Positions 1-6,693 of a DNA stretch of 64,000 nucleotides are shown here, piece after piece. The position numbers and the translations under genes are program-made. Origin of the DNA: Sphingosinicella sp. YJ22 (GTDB lineage Bacteria; Pseudomonadota; Alphaproteobacteria; Sphingomonadales; Sphingomonadaceae); contig NZ_JAANPA010000011.1 of the NCBI RefSeq assembly GCF_011320075.1, positions 1-64,000 on the forward strand, read 5' to 3'. How positions within the stretch are numbered: the stretch's first letter is position 1; every line of letters begins with the position of its first letter. Under the pieces are notes generated by a model. That model did no database searches. It saw only the letters and a list, made by a program, of their open reading frames with translations, and was not told where the DNA came from.

Positions 1-45
1 CACTGGCGTGCGCCCACGGGTTGGATCCGCCGAAAACTCCCCGTC

Positions 46-231
46 TCAATGGAGGCCGAAGATGGCGACCACCACGCGCAGCAAGACCAGTCGCAACGGC
101 CCGCCCGCCTCGGGCAGCAGGATGGCGTCCGCCGACGCACCGGGCGCGGCGCGCACCGCGAGGCGGCCGCCCTCGTCGGCCAGCGCCAGGATCGCCTCGC
201 GAGGCGGCAGCTTCGAACGCGGCTTGGCCAT
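46..231 (-). pseudogene. DUF167 (YggU)-like fragment
   Basis: A 61-codon reading frame starts 6 bases after the stop of the metallo-beta-lactamase-fold gene, so it looks like the second gene of that operon. Residues 20-36 (GGRLAVRAAPGASADAI) match the first strand and PGAS turn of DUF167 proteins. Members of that family are normally about 80-110 residues and continue into a conserved K-A-N helix. Here the frame instead changes to a hydrophobic tail (VLLRVVVAIFGLH) and stops, so the second half of the domain is absent. It may be a decayed gene, a frameshift, or a join with foreign sequence below position about 110. The function of DUF167 proteins is not firmly known. Confidence 0.4.
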
Positions 232-237
232 CTTCTC

Positions 238-984
238 CTAGGCGGCCAGCGCGCGCTGCTCGCGCCAGTCGGCGGTGCGGCGGTCATAATCGTCGGCCAG
301 CGCCTCCAGCGCGGCCGCGCAATCGCCGGCGAACGCGGGACCGTGCATCAGCGCCAGCGTCGTGGGCGCGAGCGGCGCCAGCCGGCGGATCGTCGCCGCC
401 ATCTCCGGATGAAGGCTCGAGAAGCGGAACAGGTCCTCGGCCGCCGCCGCGGGCCCGACGATGTCGCTCTCGGTCAGCGCCTCTACCGTCCCAACCTGGG
501 TGAACAGGTCGCCGCACAGCAACGTGCCAGTCGTCTCCTCCATGAGCAGGCCGGCCTCCCAGCCATGCGGCGTGTGCGGCGTGTCGATATAGCGTACGCG
601 CTTGCCGCCGAGGTCGATTGTCTCGCCGTCGGCGAGCAGCCGCGGCGGCCGATCGGCGAGGTCGTTGAGGCTGACGTCGCAGGCGGTCGCGCCATGCGCC
701 ACCTCGGCCCGCGGCGCCGCGTCGAGCCACAGGTTCATCGCGCCGCACTCGTCCGCCTCGACATGGCCGAAGCTGATCCAGCGCAATCGCTCGACCGGCA
801 TCAGCCGCGCGACGGCCTCGCGCACCGCCGGGAACAGCCGCCGGTGGCCGGTGTGGAACAGCAACGGCTCGTCGGCGAGGAGCAGATACTGGTTGAACAC
901 GAAGCCCGCCGGCGGCGCGACTTCCGCGACATAAGTCGAGATGCGGTAGATGCCCTCGGCGATCTCATCCACTCGGGTGGTCAT
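238..984 (-). CDS. Metallo-beta-lactamase-fold hydrolase, diiron ODP type
   Basis: This is a soluble protein of about 248 residues with the metal-binding pattern of flavodiiron-type (ODP) beta-lactamase-fold domains. The pattern is HVEADECG (H74, E76, D78), then a His near 140, the Asp of CGDLF (about 159) and a late His in MHGPAF. There is no flavodoxin domain, so it is a stand-alone ODP protein; the family reduces O2 or NO or hydrolyses small substrates, and the substrate here is unknown. The ATG at 984 is preferred over the GTG at 1002 because GGGAGAGAGGGA lies directly upstream. It is divergent from a TetR regulator, and the two share a 75-base gap containing a perfect palindrome. Confidence 0.8.
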   Translation of the reverse strand: MTTRVDEIAEGIYRISTYVAEVAPPAGFVFNQYLLLADEPLLFHTGHRRLFPAVREAVARLMPVERLRWISFGHVEADECGAMNLWLDAAPRAEVAHGATACDVSLNDLADRPPRLLADGETIDLGGKRVRYIDTPHTPHGWEAGLLMEETTGTLLCGDLFTQVGTVEALTESDIVGPAAAAEDLFRFSSLHPEMAATIRRLAPLAPTTLALMHGPAFAGDCAAALEALADDYDRRTADWREQRALAA

Positions 985-1024
985 TCCCTCTCTCCCTTCC
1001 ACTCGCCCCTGCCACCGAGTCTTA

Positions 1025-1053
1025 TTGACTGCACATATATGTGCATCTAAATA
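1025..1053 (+). promoter_or_regulatory. tetR promoter with palindromic operator in the spacer
   Basis: A -35 TTGACT (1025-1030) and a -10 TAAATA (1048-1053) are separated by exactly 17 bases. The spacer is almost filled by the perfect 16-base palindrome TGCACATATATGTGCA (1030-1045), a typical TetR-family operator that would block RNA polymerase when bound. The expected transcription start, about seven bases after the -10, falls on or beside the tetR ATG at 1060, which predicts a leaderless mRNA. On the other strand a weaker pair (TTTAGA, 17 bases, TCAATA) brackets the same palindrome and could drive the hydrolase gene. Confidence 0.7.
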
Positions 1054-1059
1054 TCGGCC

Positions 1060-1665
1060 ATGTCAATTTCCGATGCACAATCGCGTGCAGCGAATAAACG
1101 GAGCTATCGGCTCGGCGCTCGGGCGCTGAAGCAGGAGGAGACTCGCCGCCGCATCGTCGAGGCTGCGGTCGACCTGCATTGCTCGGTCGGACCGGCGCGG
1201 ACCACGGTCGCGCAGATCGCCGAGCGCGCCGGCGTTCAGCGCCACACTTATTATGCCCACTTCCCCGACGAGCGCGACCTGTTCCTCGCCTGCTCCGGCC
1301 TCGCGCTGGAGCGCGATCCCCTGCCCGCGGTGGAGGAATGGCGCGTGCTCAGCCCCGGCCGCGATCGTCTCAGCGCGGGCCTGGCGGAGCTTTACGGCTG
1401 GTACCGGCGCAACGAGGGCCAGGCCGCCTGCGTGCTGCGCGACGCCGAGCATCACGCGCTCACCCGCGAGATCGTCGCGCTGCGCATGGCGCCGACCTTC
1501 GCCCAGGCCGCGGCGGTGCTCGGCGAGGGCCTCTCAGACCGCGCCCGCCCCTTGTTGCTCGTCGCTCTCCAGTTCGCCACATGGCGCACCCTCGCCTCGA
1601 TCCACGATCCGGAAAGCGCGGCGGCGTTGATGGCCGACGCCTTGCTTGCCGTGCCAGCGGCGTAG
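1060..1665 (+). CDS. TetR-family transcriptional regulator
   Basis: A 201-residue protein with an N-terminal TetR helix-turn-helix at about residues 28-75 (ETRRRIVEAAVDL, then TTVAQIAERAGVQRHTYYAHF). A helical ligand-binding domain follows that I cannot assign to a ligand class. It faces away from the hydrolase gene and has a perfect palindrome in the shared promoter, so autorepression and control of the hydrolase operon are likely. No ribosome binding site is visible before ATG 1060, and the predicted transcript starts at about that base. A later start is unlikely because no good in-frame start with a ribosome binding site follows before the helix-turn-helix. Confidence 0.85.
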   Translation: MSISDAQSRAANKRSYRLGARALKQEETRRRIVEAAVDLHCSVGPARTTVAQIAERAGVQRHTYYAHFPDERDLFLACSGLALERDPLPAVEEWRVLSPGRDRLSAGLAELYGWYRRNEGQAACVLRDAEHHALTREIVALRMAPTFAQAAAVLGEGLSDRARPLLLVALQFATWRTLASIHDPESAAALMADALLAVPAA

Positions 1666-1744
1666 CCCGGGTTTGCCATTCCCCCGCCGCCGCGCCTAAG
1701 TAGCCGCGAGCGGTACGCGCAACTCCTGAGGTCTTGCTGACAAT

Positions 1745-2833
1745 ATGGCGCCGGGCAGCTTTCGCTTCGACCGCTTCCTCCTCGATCCCGTCGACCGCCA
1801 GCTGAGGCGCGACGGCGCGCCGGTCGAGCTCAACGCGCGCTACCTCGACGCGCTCGCCCTGCTGGTGAGCGAGTCCGGCAAGCTGGTCTCCAAGGACCGC
1901 TTCATGGACGAGGTTTGGCGGGGCGTCCCGGTCACCGACGAGGCGCTCACCCAGTGCGTTCGAACGCTCCGGCGACAGCTCGGCGACGACGCCGCCCGTC
2001 CGCGATTCATCGAGACGGTGCCCAAGCATGGCTACCGGTTCATCGCGCCGGTCGAACGGGACAATGGCGACAGCGAGGCGGCCGCCGCCGAGCGTGACGC
2101 GCCGGCGGCGCTGGCGGCGCATCGCTGGCAGCGTTTCCTCCTGCTCGGCGCCGCCGGCACGGTCGGCGGCGTCGTCGCCGGTTTCTTCGGCGGGCTCTTC
2201 TATGGCTTTGCCGGCTCGTCGCAGCCGCTCGCGCCCGGAATGGGCGCCGCCTCGGTGCTTCTCGTCATGCTGTGCGTGACCATGGCGGTGGCGCTGATCG
2301 GCGCCGCCGGGGTCGCCTTCGGCATCGCCGCGTCGGGTTTCGTCTCCGATCGTCCGGGCCCGTGGACCATCGTCGGCGGCGGCCTCGGCGGCATGATCGT
2401 CGGTGCCGCGGTTAAGCTGGTCGCGCTCGATGCGTTCAACCTGCTGCTGGGCCAGTCTCCCGGCGACATCACCGGCGCGCCAGAAGGGGCGATGCTCGGC
2501 GGAGCGGTCGGCCTCGGCGCCTGGCTCGCGGGGCGGCACGCCGAGCTGCCGTCGCTTCGGCGGAGCGTTGCGGCGGCGGCGGTGGCGGGAGGAGTCGGCG
2601 GTCTCCTCATTCCCGTCGCCGGCGGCCGGCTGCTCGGCGGTAGCCTTGATCTCCTCGCCCGCAACCTTCCCGCTTCCCGAGTCGGCCTCGACGAGATCGG
2701 CGCGATGCTCGGCGAGAACGGGTTCGGCCCGGTCAGCCAGATGGTCACCGCCGGTCTCGAAGGCGCCTTGTTCGGCGCCTTCGTCGTCGCCGCGATGCTC
2801 CTCGCGCGACGGCGGACGAGCGGCAACGCGTAG
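1745..2833 (+). CDS. CadC-like membrane transcription factor
   Basis: Residues 1-105 form an OmpR/PhoB-type winged helix, ending with the family signature of CadC/ToxR-like proteins (RFIETVPKHGYRFIAPVE, about 86-103). A short linker follows. Residues 130-360 are then almost continuously hydrophobic and Gly/Ala-rich, with about six to seven predicted membrane segments and loops such as SQPLAPGMG. CadC and ToxR have a single membrane span and a periplasmic sensor; here the whole C-terminal half appears to be embedded in the membrane. Such proteins bind DNA from the membrane without a separate kinase. The signal sensed and the target genes are unknown, and the gene stands alone. Confidence 0.75.
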   Translation: MAPGSFRFDRFLLDPVDRQLRRDGAPVELNARYLDALALLVSESGKLVSKDRFMDEVWRGVPVTDEALTQCVRTLRRQLGDDAARPRFIETVPKHGYRFIAPVERDNGDSEAAAAERDAPAALAAHRWQRFLLLGAAGTVGGVVAGFFGGLFYGFAGSSQPLAPGMGAASVLLVMLCVTMAVALIGAAGVAFGIAASGFVSDRPGPWTIVGGGLGGMIVGAAVKLVALDAFNLLLGQSPGDITGAPEGAMLGGAVGLGAWLAGRHAELPSLRRSVAAAAVAGGVGGLLIPVAGGRLLGGSLDLLARNLPASRVGLDEIGAMLGENGFGPVSQMVTAGLEGALFGAFVVAAMLLARRRTSGNA

Positions 2834-2961
2834 CGCCGATTGCTCCGGGACGACCGTTGCAGCCCCGTAATTGCGGCAGAGCGACTCTCCGCCGCGCCGG
2901 GTGACGATTACCCCACGGCCCTATTGGCGTAGTCTGGCGATGCCCCAGTAGGAGTATCGCC

Positions 2962-3261
2962 ATGGGTTGGCTGGTCAGTCGCCAGGAAGTCACGACGGAA
3001 CCCGAGCAAGCGCGGCGCAAGGTCCTCGCGCTGCTCGCGAACCTCGAGGATGTCCCCGATCCCGAGGAAATGCTGCTCAACGTCCTCGTCGACGCGGTGA
3101 TGCTCGTCGAAGCCTATCGCGGCGCCCGCCACGAGATCGTCCGCCTGCCCGAGCTCCAGCACAGCGTCGATGCCTTGCTTAGGGATCTCACGGTGAGCGA
3201 GCGGATCAACCAATGGTCGCGCGAGCCGGAGACCGCCGACGCCGGGGTCGCCGCCCGCTGA
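2962..3261 (+). CDS. Hypothetical 99-residue helical protein
   Basis: I do not recognise a family. The protein is short, charged and predicted to be helical, with a leucine-rich middle (LLANLEDVPDPEEMLLNVLVDAVMLV in two parts) and a basic, Arg/Glu-rich tail. There is no signal peptide or membrane span. The start is well supported by GTAGGAGT ending seven bases before ATG 2962. It sits alone between the CadC-like regulator and the nuclease-like gene, all on the plus strand but with gaps of 90-130 bases, so it is probably transcribed separately. Confidence 0.6.
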   Translation: MGWLVSRQEVTTEPEQARRKVLALLANLEDVPDPEEMLLNVLVDAVMLVEAYRGARHEIVRLPELQHSVDALLRDLTVSERINQWSREPETADAGVAAR

Positions 3262-3352
3262 CTTTCGCCGGTCGGCGGCTTCTCGACAGGAAACATTGTC
3301 TTGGCGCGCGCTCTGCGCCATTCTCCGCGCGCCAGGCTGGGGGGAGCAAAGG

Positions 3353-3874
3353 GTGGCGCACGGTTCAGCCGAAGGGATGAGGAAAGTATCGGGCGGGGCG
3401 ATCGCCATCGCCCTGATCATCCTCGCCGCCATCGCCTTCATCCTGTTCAGCGCGGTGGGCCAGACCTCGTCGGCGGCCGTCGACACCGCTTCGGGAAGCC
3501 ATTTCCCCTGCACCGTCCAGAGCGTCTATGACGGCGACGGGCCGATCAACTGCGCCGAGACCGACACGACCGGCAAGCAGGTGCGGGTCCGGCTGCGCGG
3601 AATCGAGGCGCGCGAGGCCGACAATAGCTGCCGCTATGAGAATCTCTGCCCGGAAGCGTCCGGCGCCGAAGCCAAGGCGCAGCTGACCCGACTTGCCGTC
3701 GGCCGGCTCGAATGCACCTCGTTCGGTCCCTCCTACAACAATGTCGACGCGAGCTGCCGCAACCCGTCCGGACAGGACATCAGCTGCGAGATGCTGCGCA
3801 GCGGCGCAGCGGTGCGCTGGCCGCAATATGATCCCGACGGCCGCCTCGTCCCGTGCGTGCCCGCGCCCCGTTGA
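3353..3874 (+). CDS. Membrane-anchored staphylococcal nuclease-like protein
   Basis: About 173 residues: an N-terminal membrane anchor (about residues 13-33, AIAIALIILAAIAFILF), then an extracytoplasmic domain resembling the SNase/thermonuclease fold. Visible family features are VYDGDG, VRLRGIEARE and a following helix with EASGAEAKAQLTRLA. Several catalytic positions are altered: the DGDT motif reads DGDG, and the Asp of the usual IDAPE stretch reads Glu. Seven or so cysteines suggest disulfides outside the cytoplasm. The GTG start at 3353 is chosen because GGGGGGAG lies six bases upstream; the ATG at 3377 has no suitable site. A sensor kinase starts nine bases after its stop, so the two may form an operon. 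Confidence 0.6.
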   Translation: MAHGSAEGMRKVSGGAIAIALIILAAIAFILFSAVGQTSSAAVDTASGSHFPCTVQSVYDGDGPINCAETDTTGKQVRVRLRGIEAREADNSCRYENLCPEASGAEAKAQLTRLAVGRLECTSFGPSYNNVDASCRNPSGQDISCEMLRSGAAVRWPQYDPDGRLVPCVPAPR

Positions 3875-3882
3875 GACCGGCC

Positions 3883-4977
3883 GTGATCGACCAGCTTTCC
3901 GCCAGGTTCCGAGGCACCGCGCTCGGCCCGACCGTCGTCATCTGGACATTCGGCTACATCCTGGTCGACGCCATCGCCTACCTGATCGGCCGCACCCCGC
4001 CCGGGCTGATGCTGGCCGCCTCGGTGCCGATGTTCGCGCTCGGCGTGGCCCAGACGCTCACGCTCAACTGGCTGCGCAACAACGAGCGTCCGGTCGCCTT
4101 GCTTCTGCGCTGGCCGCTGCTCCTGGTCGCCATCGCCGCGGCCACGGCGTTGCAGACCCTGTTCGACGTCTACCTGCTGCGCTGGCTCGCCCTTCACGTC
4201 ATCCCGGACTGGCAAGAATGGGCCCTCGACCTCTCGCTGCAGCGCCTGCTCGGCGTCGCCTTCCTCTATTTGTGGACCTTCTGCCTGGCGCTCACCCTGC
4301 TGTGGGCGATGCGGGCGAGCGGGCAGGCGGAAGCGAGCACCGCCCGAGCGGCGAGCGCCGAGGCGGCCGCAGCCAAGGCTGTCGCTGCGGCGCTGCGCCT
4401 CCAGCTCAATCCGCATTTCCTGTTCAACACGCTGAACTCGATCTCCAGCCTGGTGACGCTCGGCCGGCGCGAGGAGGCCGAGGAGATGATCCAGCGCCTC
4501 GCGGACTTCCTGCGCGCCTCGCTCAACTCGGACCCGATGGAGGACGTGCCGCTGGTCCAGGAGATCGACACGATCGAGGCCTATCTCGACCTCGAGGCGG
4601 CGCGCTTCGGCGAGCGGCTCAGCGTCAGCATCGAAATCGCTCCGGAGGCCGCGGAGGCCATGGTCCCCAATTTCATTCTCCAGCCGCTGGTCGAGAATGC
4701 GATCAAGCACGGCGTCTCCGCGCTGAAGGGCCCCGCCGACCTGGCGGTCGAGGCGGTGCGCGAGGACAGCCAGGTCGTGCTCAGCGTGTTCAACACCTCG
4801 CCCGACGGCGAAGAGAGCTCGCGCCCGCGCACCAGCACCGGCATCGGCCTCGCCAACAGCCGCCAGCGCCTCGCCCAGCGCTACGGCAAGAACGCGCGCA
4901 TCGAGACTGGCCCGGTCGCGGACGGCTACCGAGCGACGATCTGGCTGCCGTTCGTACCGGATCCCCTCGGCGGCTGA
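3883..4977 (+). CDS. LytS/YesM-type sensor histidine kinase
   Basis: The N-terminal half has about four to five membrane helices (residues about 10-140), followed by a coiled Ala/Glu linker. The His_kinase domain of the LytS type carries its phospho-acceptor in LNPHFLFNTLNS (His at about 178). An HATPase domain follows with the N box QPLVENAIKHG and the glycine box GIGLANSRQRL. These kinases usually pair with a LytTR response regulator, but none is adjacent. The start is uncertain: GTG 3883 lies just after the nuclease-like gene, while GTG 3853 would overlap it. Autophosphorylation is expected; the stimulus is unknown. Confidence 0.85.
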   Translation: MIDQLSARFRGTALGPTVVIWTFGYILVDAIAYLIGRTPPGLMLAASVPMFALGVAQTLTLNWLRNNERPVALLLRWPLLLVAIAAATALQTLFDVYLLRWLALHVIPDWQEWALDLSLQRLLGVAFLYLWTFCLALTLLWAMRASGQAEASTARAASAEAAAAKAVAAALRLQLNPHFLFNTLNSISSLVTLGRREEAEEMIQRLADFLRASLNSDPMEDVPLVQEIDTIEAYLDLEAARFGERLSVSIEIAPEAAEAMVPNFILQPLVENAIKHGVSALKGPADLAVEAVREDSQVVLSVFNTSPDGEESSRPRTSTGIGLANSRQRLAQRYGKNARIETGPVADGYRATIWLPFVPDPLGG

Positions 4978-5012
4978 CGATCAGTCGAGTCTGAAGGCAG
5001 GTCGTCCTGGAG

Positions 5013-5366
5013 CTACAGCATGGTCACAGCGAGGAGGCCCGCGCCTGCGAGAAGCAGCAACGCCACTCCGCCGATTTCGAGCAGCCGCCGGACCCGATTG
5101 CCGCCCGCGGGCTGACGCCGCGCTCCCCACTCGACCGTTTGCCACACGCCTAGCCCGAGCAGAACGGCCAGCACGAGCAGCACCGCGGCAACGGTCCGGA
5201 AGTCGCGCGCGCCGTCGGGATTGCAGGGACCATCCTGGCAGGGCGCCATGCCGAAGCTGGAGATCAACAGGACGGGCAGTCCGATCAGGATCATGAAGGC
5301 GACCGCCGCCTGGCATCCGCAACCCTTGCCCCCAGCGCTGCGGCGCTCTTCCTTTGGTTCGCTCAT
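5013..5366 (-). CDS. Small membrane protein, three spans
   Basis: The 117-residue protein has a charged N-terminus with a CGC pair (residues 16-18), one hydrophobic segment (about 22-40), a loop with two cysteines (CQDGPC), then two further spans (about 58-77 and 93-115) separated by a basic stretch. I do not recognise the family. It is convergent with the upstream kinase gene and divergent from the NYN-domain gene at 5465, so it is probably a single-gene unit. Confidence 0.6.
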   Translation of the reverse strand: MSEPKEERRSAGGKGCGCQAAVAFMILIGLPVLLISSFGMAPCQDGPCNPDGARDFRTVAAVLLVLAVLLGLGVWQTVEWGARRQPAGGNRVRRLLEIGGVALLLLAGAGLLAVTML

Positions 5367-5464
5367 CGTCTCACGATACAGACCGTCAGGAACGCCTCAA
5401 TCCCCGGACTATTGTCCACCAGAGACGCTGCCCCATCGCGGGAGCAGCATGATCAAGGAATGCC

Positions 5465-6172
5465 ATGGTCGACCGCAGCCACTCCCCCAACATCGCCCTG
5501 CTCATCGACGCCGACAACGCCTCGCCGCAGACGCTGGAGCAGGTGCTCACCGTCCTGGCCGAGCTCGGCACCGTCAACATCCGGCGGGTCTACGGCAATT
5601 GGAACAAGCCGGCGCTCAAGGGGTGGGCCGAGATGACCCACCGCCATGCCCTGGAGCCGCAGCAGCAGTTCGACGTGACCAAGGGCAAGAGCGCGACCGA
5701 CATGAAGATGACGATCGACGCGATGGACCTGCTCGCCCGCGGCCAGGTCGACGGCTTCGGGATCATGTCGAGCGACAGCGATTTCATGCCGCTGGCGATG
5801 CGGATCCGCCAGGATGGGCTGCCGGTCTACGGCTTCGGGACCGCCAAGACTCCGGACTCGTTCAAGCAGGCGTGCAGCCGGTTCATCGATGTCAGCGCGC
5901 TGGTCGATCGCAATGAGGATGAGCTGCTTGACGAGAAGCCGGCCGTGGACGCCGCGCTGGTCGAGCTGCTCGGCGACGCGATCAGGGCATCCAAGCGTGA
6001 CGAGCGCGGCTTCGCCAGCCTGTCCGAAGTGGGCCAGAGGGCCAGCGCGCGATCGTCGTTCGACGCCCGCAGCTACGGCTACAGCCGGCTTGCGGACCTG
6101 GTTGCGGCCCTGCCGAACTTCCTCACCGAGAAGCGCGCCGACGGCAGGGTGTTCGTCAAGCGGGTGCGCTAG
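5465..6172 (+). CDS. NYN-domain nuclease with OST-HTH-like C-terminus
   Basis: The N-terminal 145 residues form a NYN (PIN-like) domain of the LabA/DUF88 type. Conserved acidic residues appear in ALLIDADNAS, GKSATDMKMTIDAMDL and GIMSSDSDFMPLAMRI, consistent with a metal-dependent ribonuclease. Residues about 165-235 (LLGDAIRASKRDERGFASLSEVG, in two parts, then NFLTEKR and VFVKRVR) resemble an OST-HTH/LOTUS domain, which binds RNA in other proteins. The combined protein therefore looks like an RNA-directed nuclease, but no substrate can be inferred from the neighbours. It is transcribed alone; ATG 5465 has only a weak upstream AAGGAA. Confidence 0.8.
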   Translation: MVDRSHSPNIALLIDADNASPQTLEQVLTVLAELGTVNIRRVYGNWNKPALKGWAEMTHRHALEPQQQFDVTKGKSATDMKMTIDAMDLLARGQVDGFGIMSSDSDFMPLAMRIRQDGLPVYGFGTAKTPDSFKQACSRFIDVSALVDRNEDELLDEKPAVDAALVELLGDAIRASKRDERGFASLSEVGQRASARSSFDARSYGYSRLADLVAALPNFLTEKRADGRVFVKRVR

Positions 6173-6174
6173 CC

Positions 6175-6693
6175 TCAGGTCGGGCAGCGCACCCGGGTGG
6201 CCGAGGTGCCGCCGCTCTCAACCACGAGACGGCCGTCGCCGCCGAGGCGAAGGGTGCGGGTCTCGGTGCGCGTCTCGCCCTCGCCGGTGGTCCGCAGGTC
6301 GACCGCGACGGAGCTTCCCATCTCGCGCACTGCGGTCACCTCGCCCACGCTCTCATAGAAGCGCAGGCTCGAAGCAGCGACCGTCAGGCGCAACCCGCTC
6401 GACGCCCGTCCGCACGCCTCGCGGCTGGCATCCCAGCGGCCGTGGAAACGCGCCGGGATGGTGGTCGAGGCTTCCGCCGGGGCACTGGTCTCGTTGCCCG
6501 CCGGGGGGCTCACGTCCGTCACCGCCCCATTGCCTCCGGCGATGATCGAGGCGTTCGATTCCGCGAGCACGTCCTCGGGGGCGAGGGCGATATTGTTGGT
6601 CACAGCCTCATTGGCCGGGGCCGGCGCGCCGCAGGCGGACACGATCAACGCGAGCGCTGCGGTCACGCCGAGTGTCACCTTGCCGAACGCCAT
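6175..6693 (-). CDS. Lipoprotein, unknown family
   Basis: About 172 residues with a lipoprotein signal peptide (MAFGKVTLGV, then LIVSAC, lipidated Cys at about 21). A low-complexity Asn/Ala/Pro/Thr linker precedes a C-terminal domain of about 80 residues beginning PARFHGRWDASREAC and ending in a Cys (RVRCPT). The paired cysteines suggest a disulfide. Its start codon overlaps the stop of the M1 aminopeptidase gene by one base (TGATG), so it should be translated with it and may act in the same envelope process. I cannot name the domain. Confidence 0.7.
   Translation of the reverse strand: MAFGKVTLGVTAALALIVSACGAPAPANEAVTNNIALAPEDVLAESNASIIAGGNGAVTDVSPPAGNETSAPAEASTTIPARFHGRWDASREACGRASSGLRLTVAASSLRFYESVGEVTAVREMGSSVAVDLRTTGEGETRTETRTLRLGGDGRLVVESGGTSATRVRCPT

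Noticed and set aside
5391-5415. GGAACGCCTC... as an EcfG promoter upstream of the NYN gene
   Set aside because: The -35 GGAAC is present, but 16 bases later the sequence is TATT, not CGTT.
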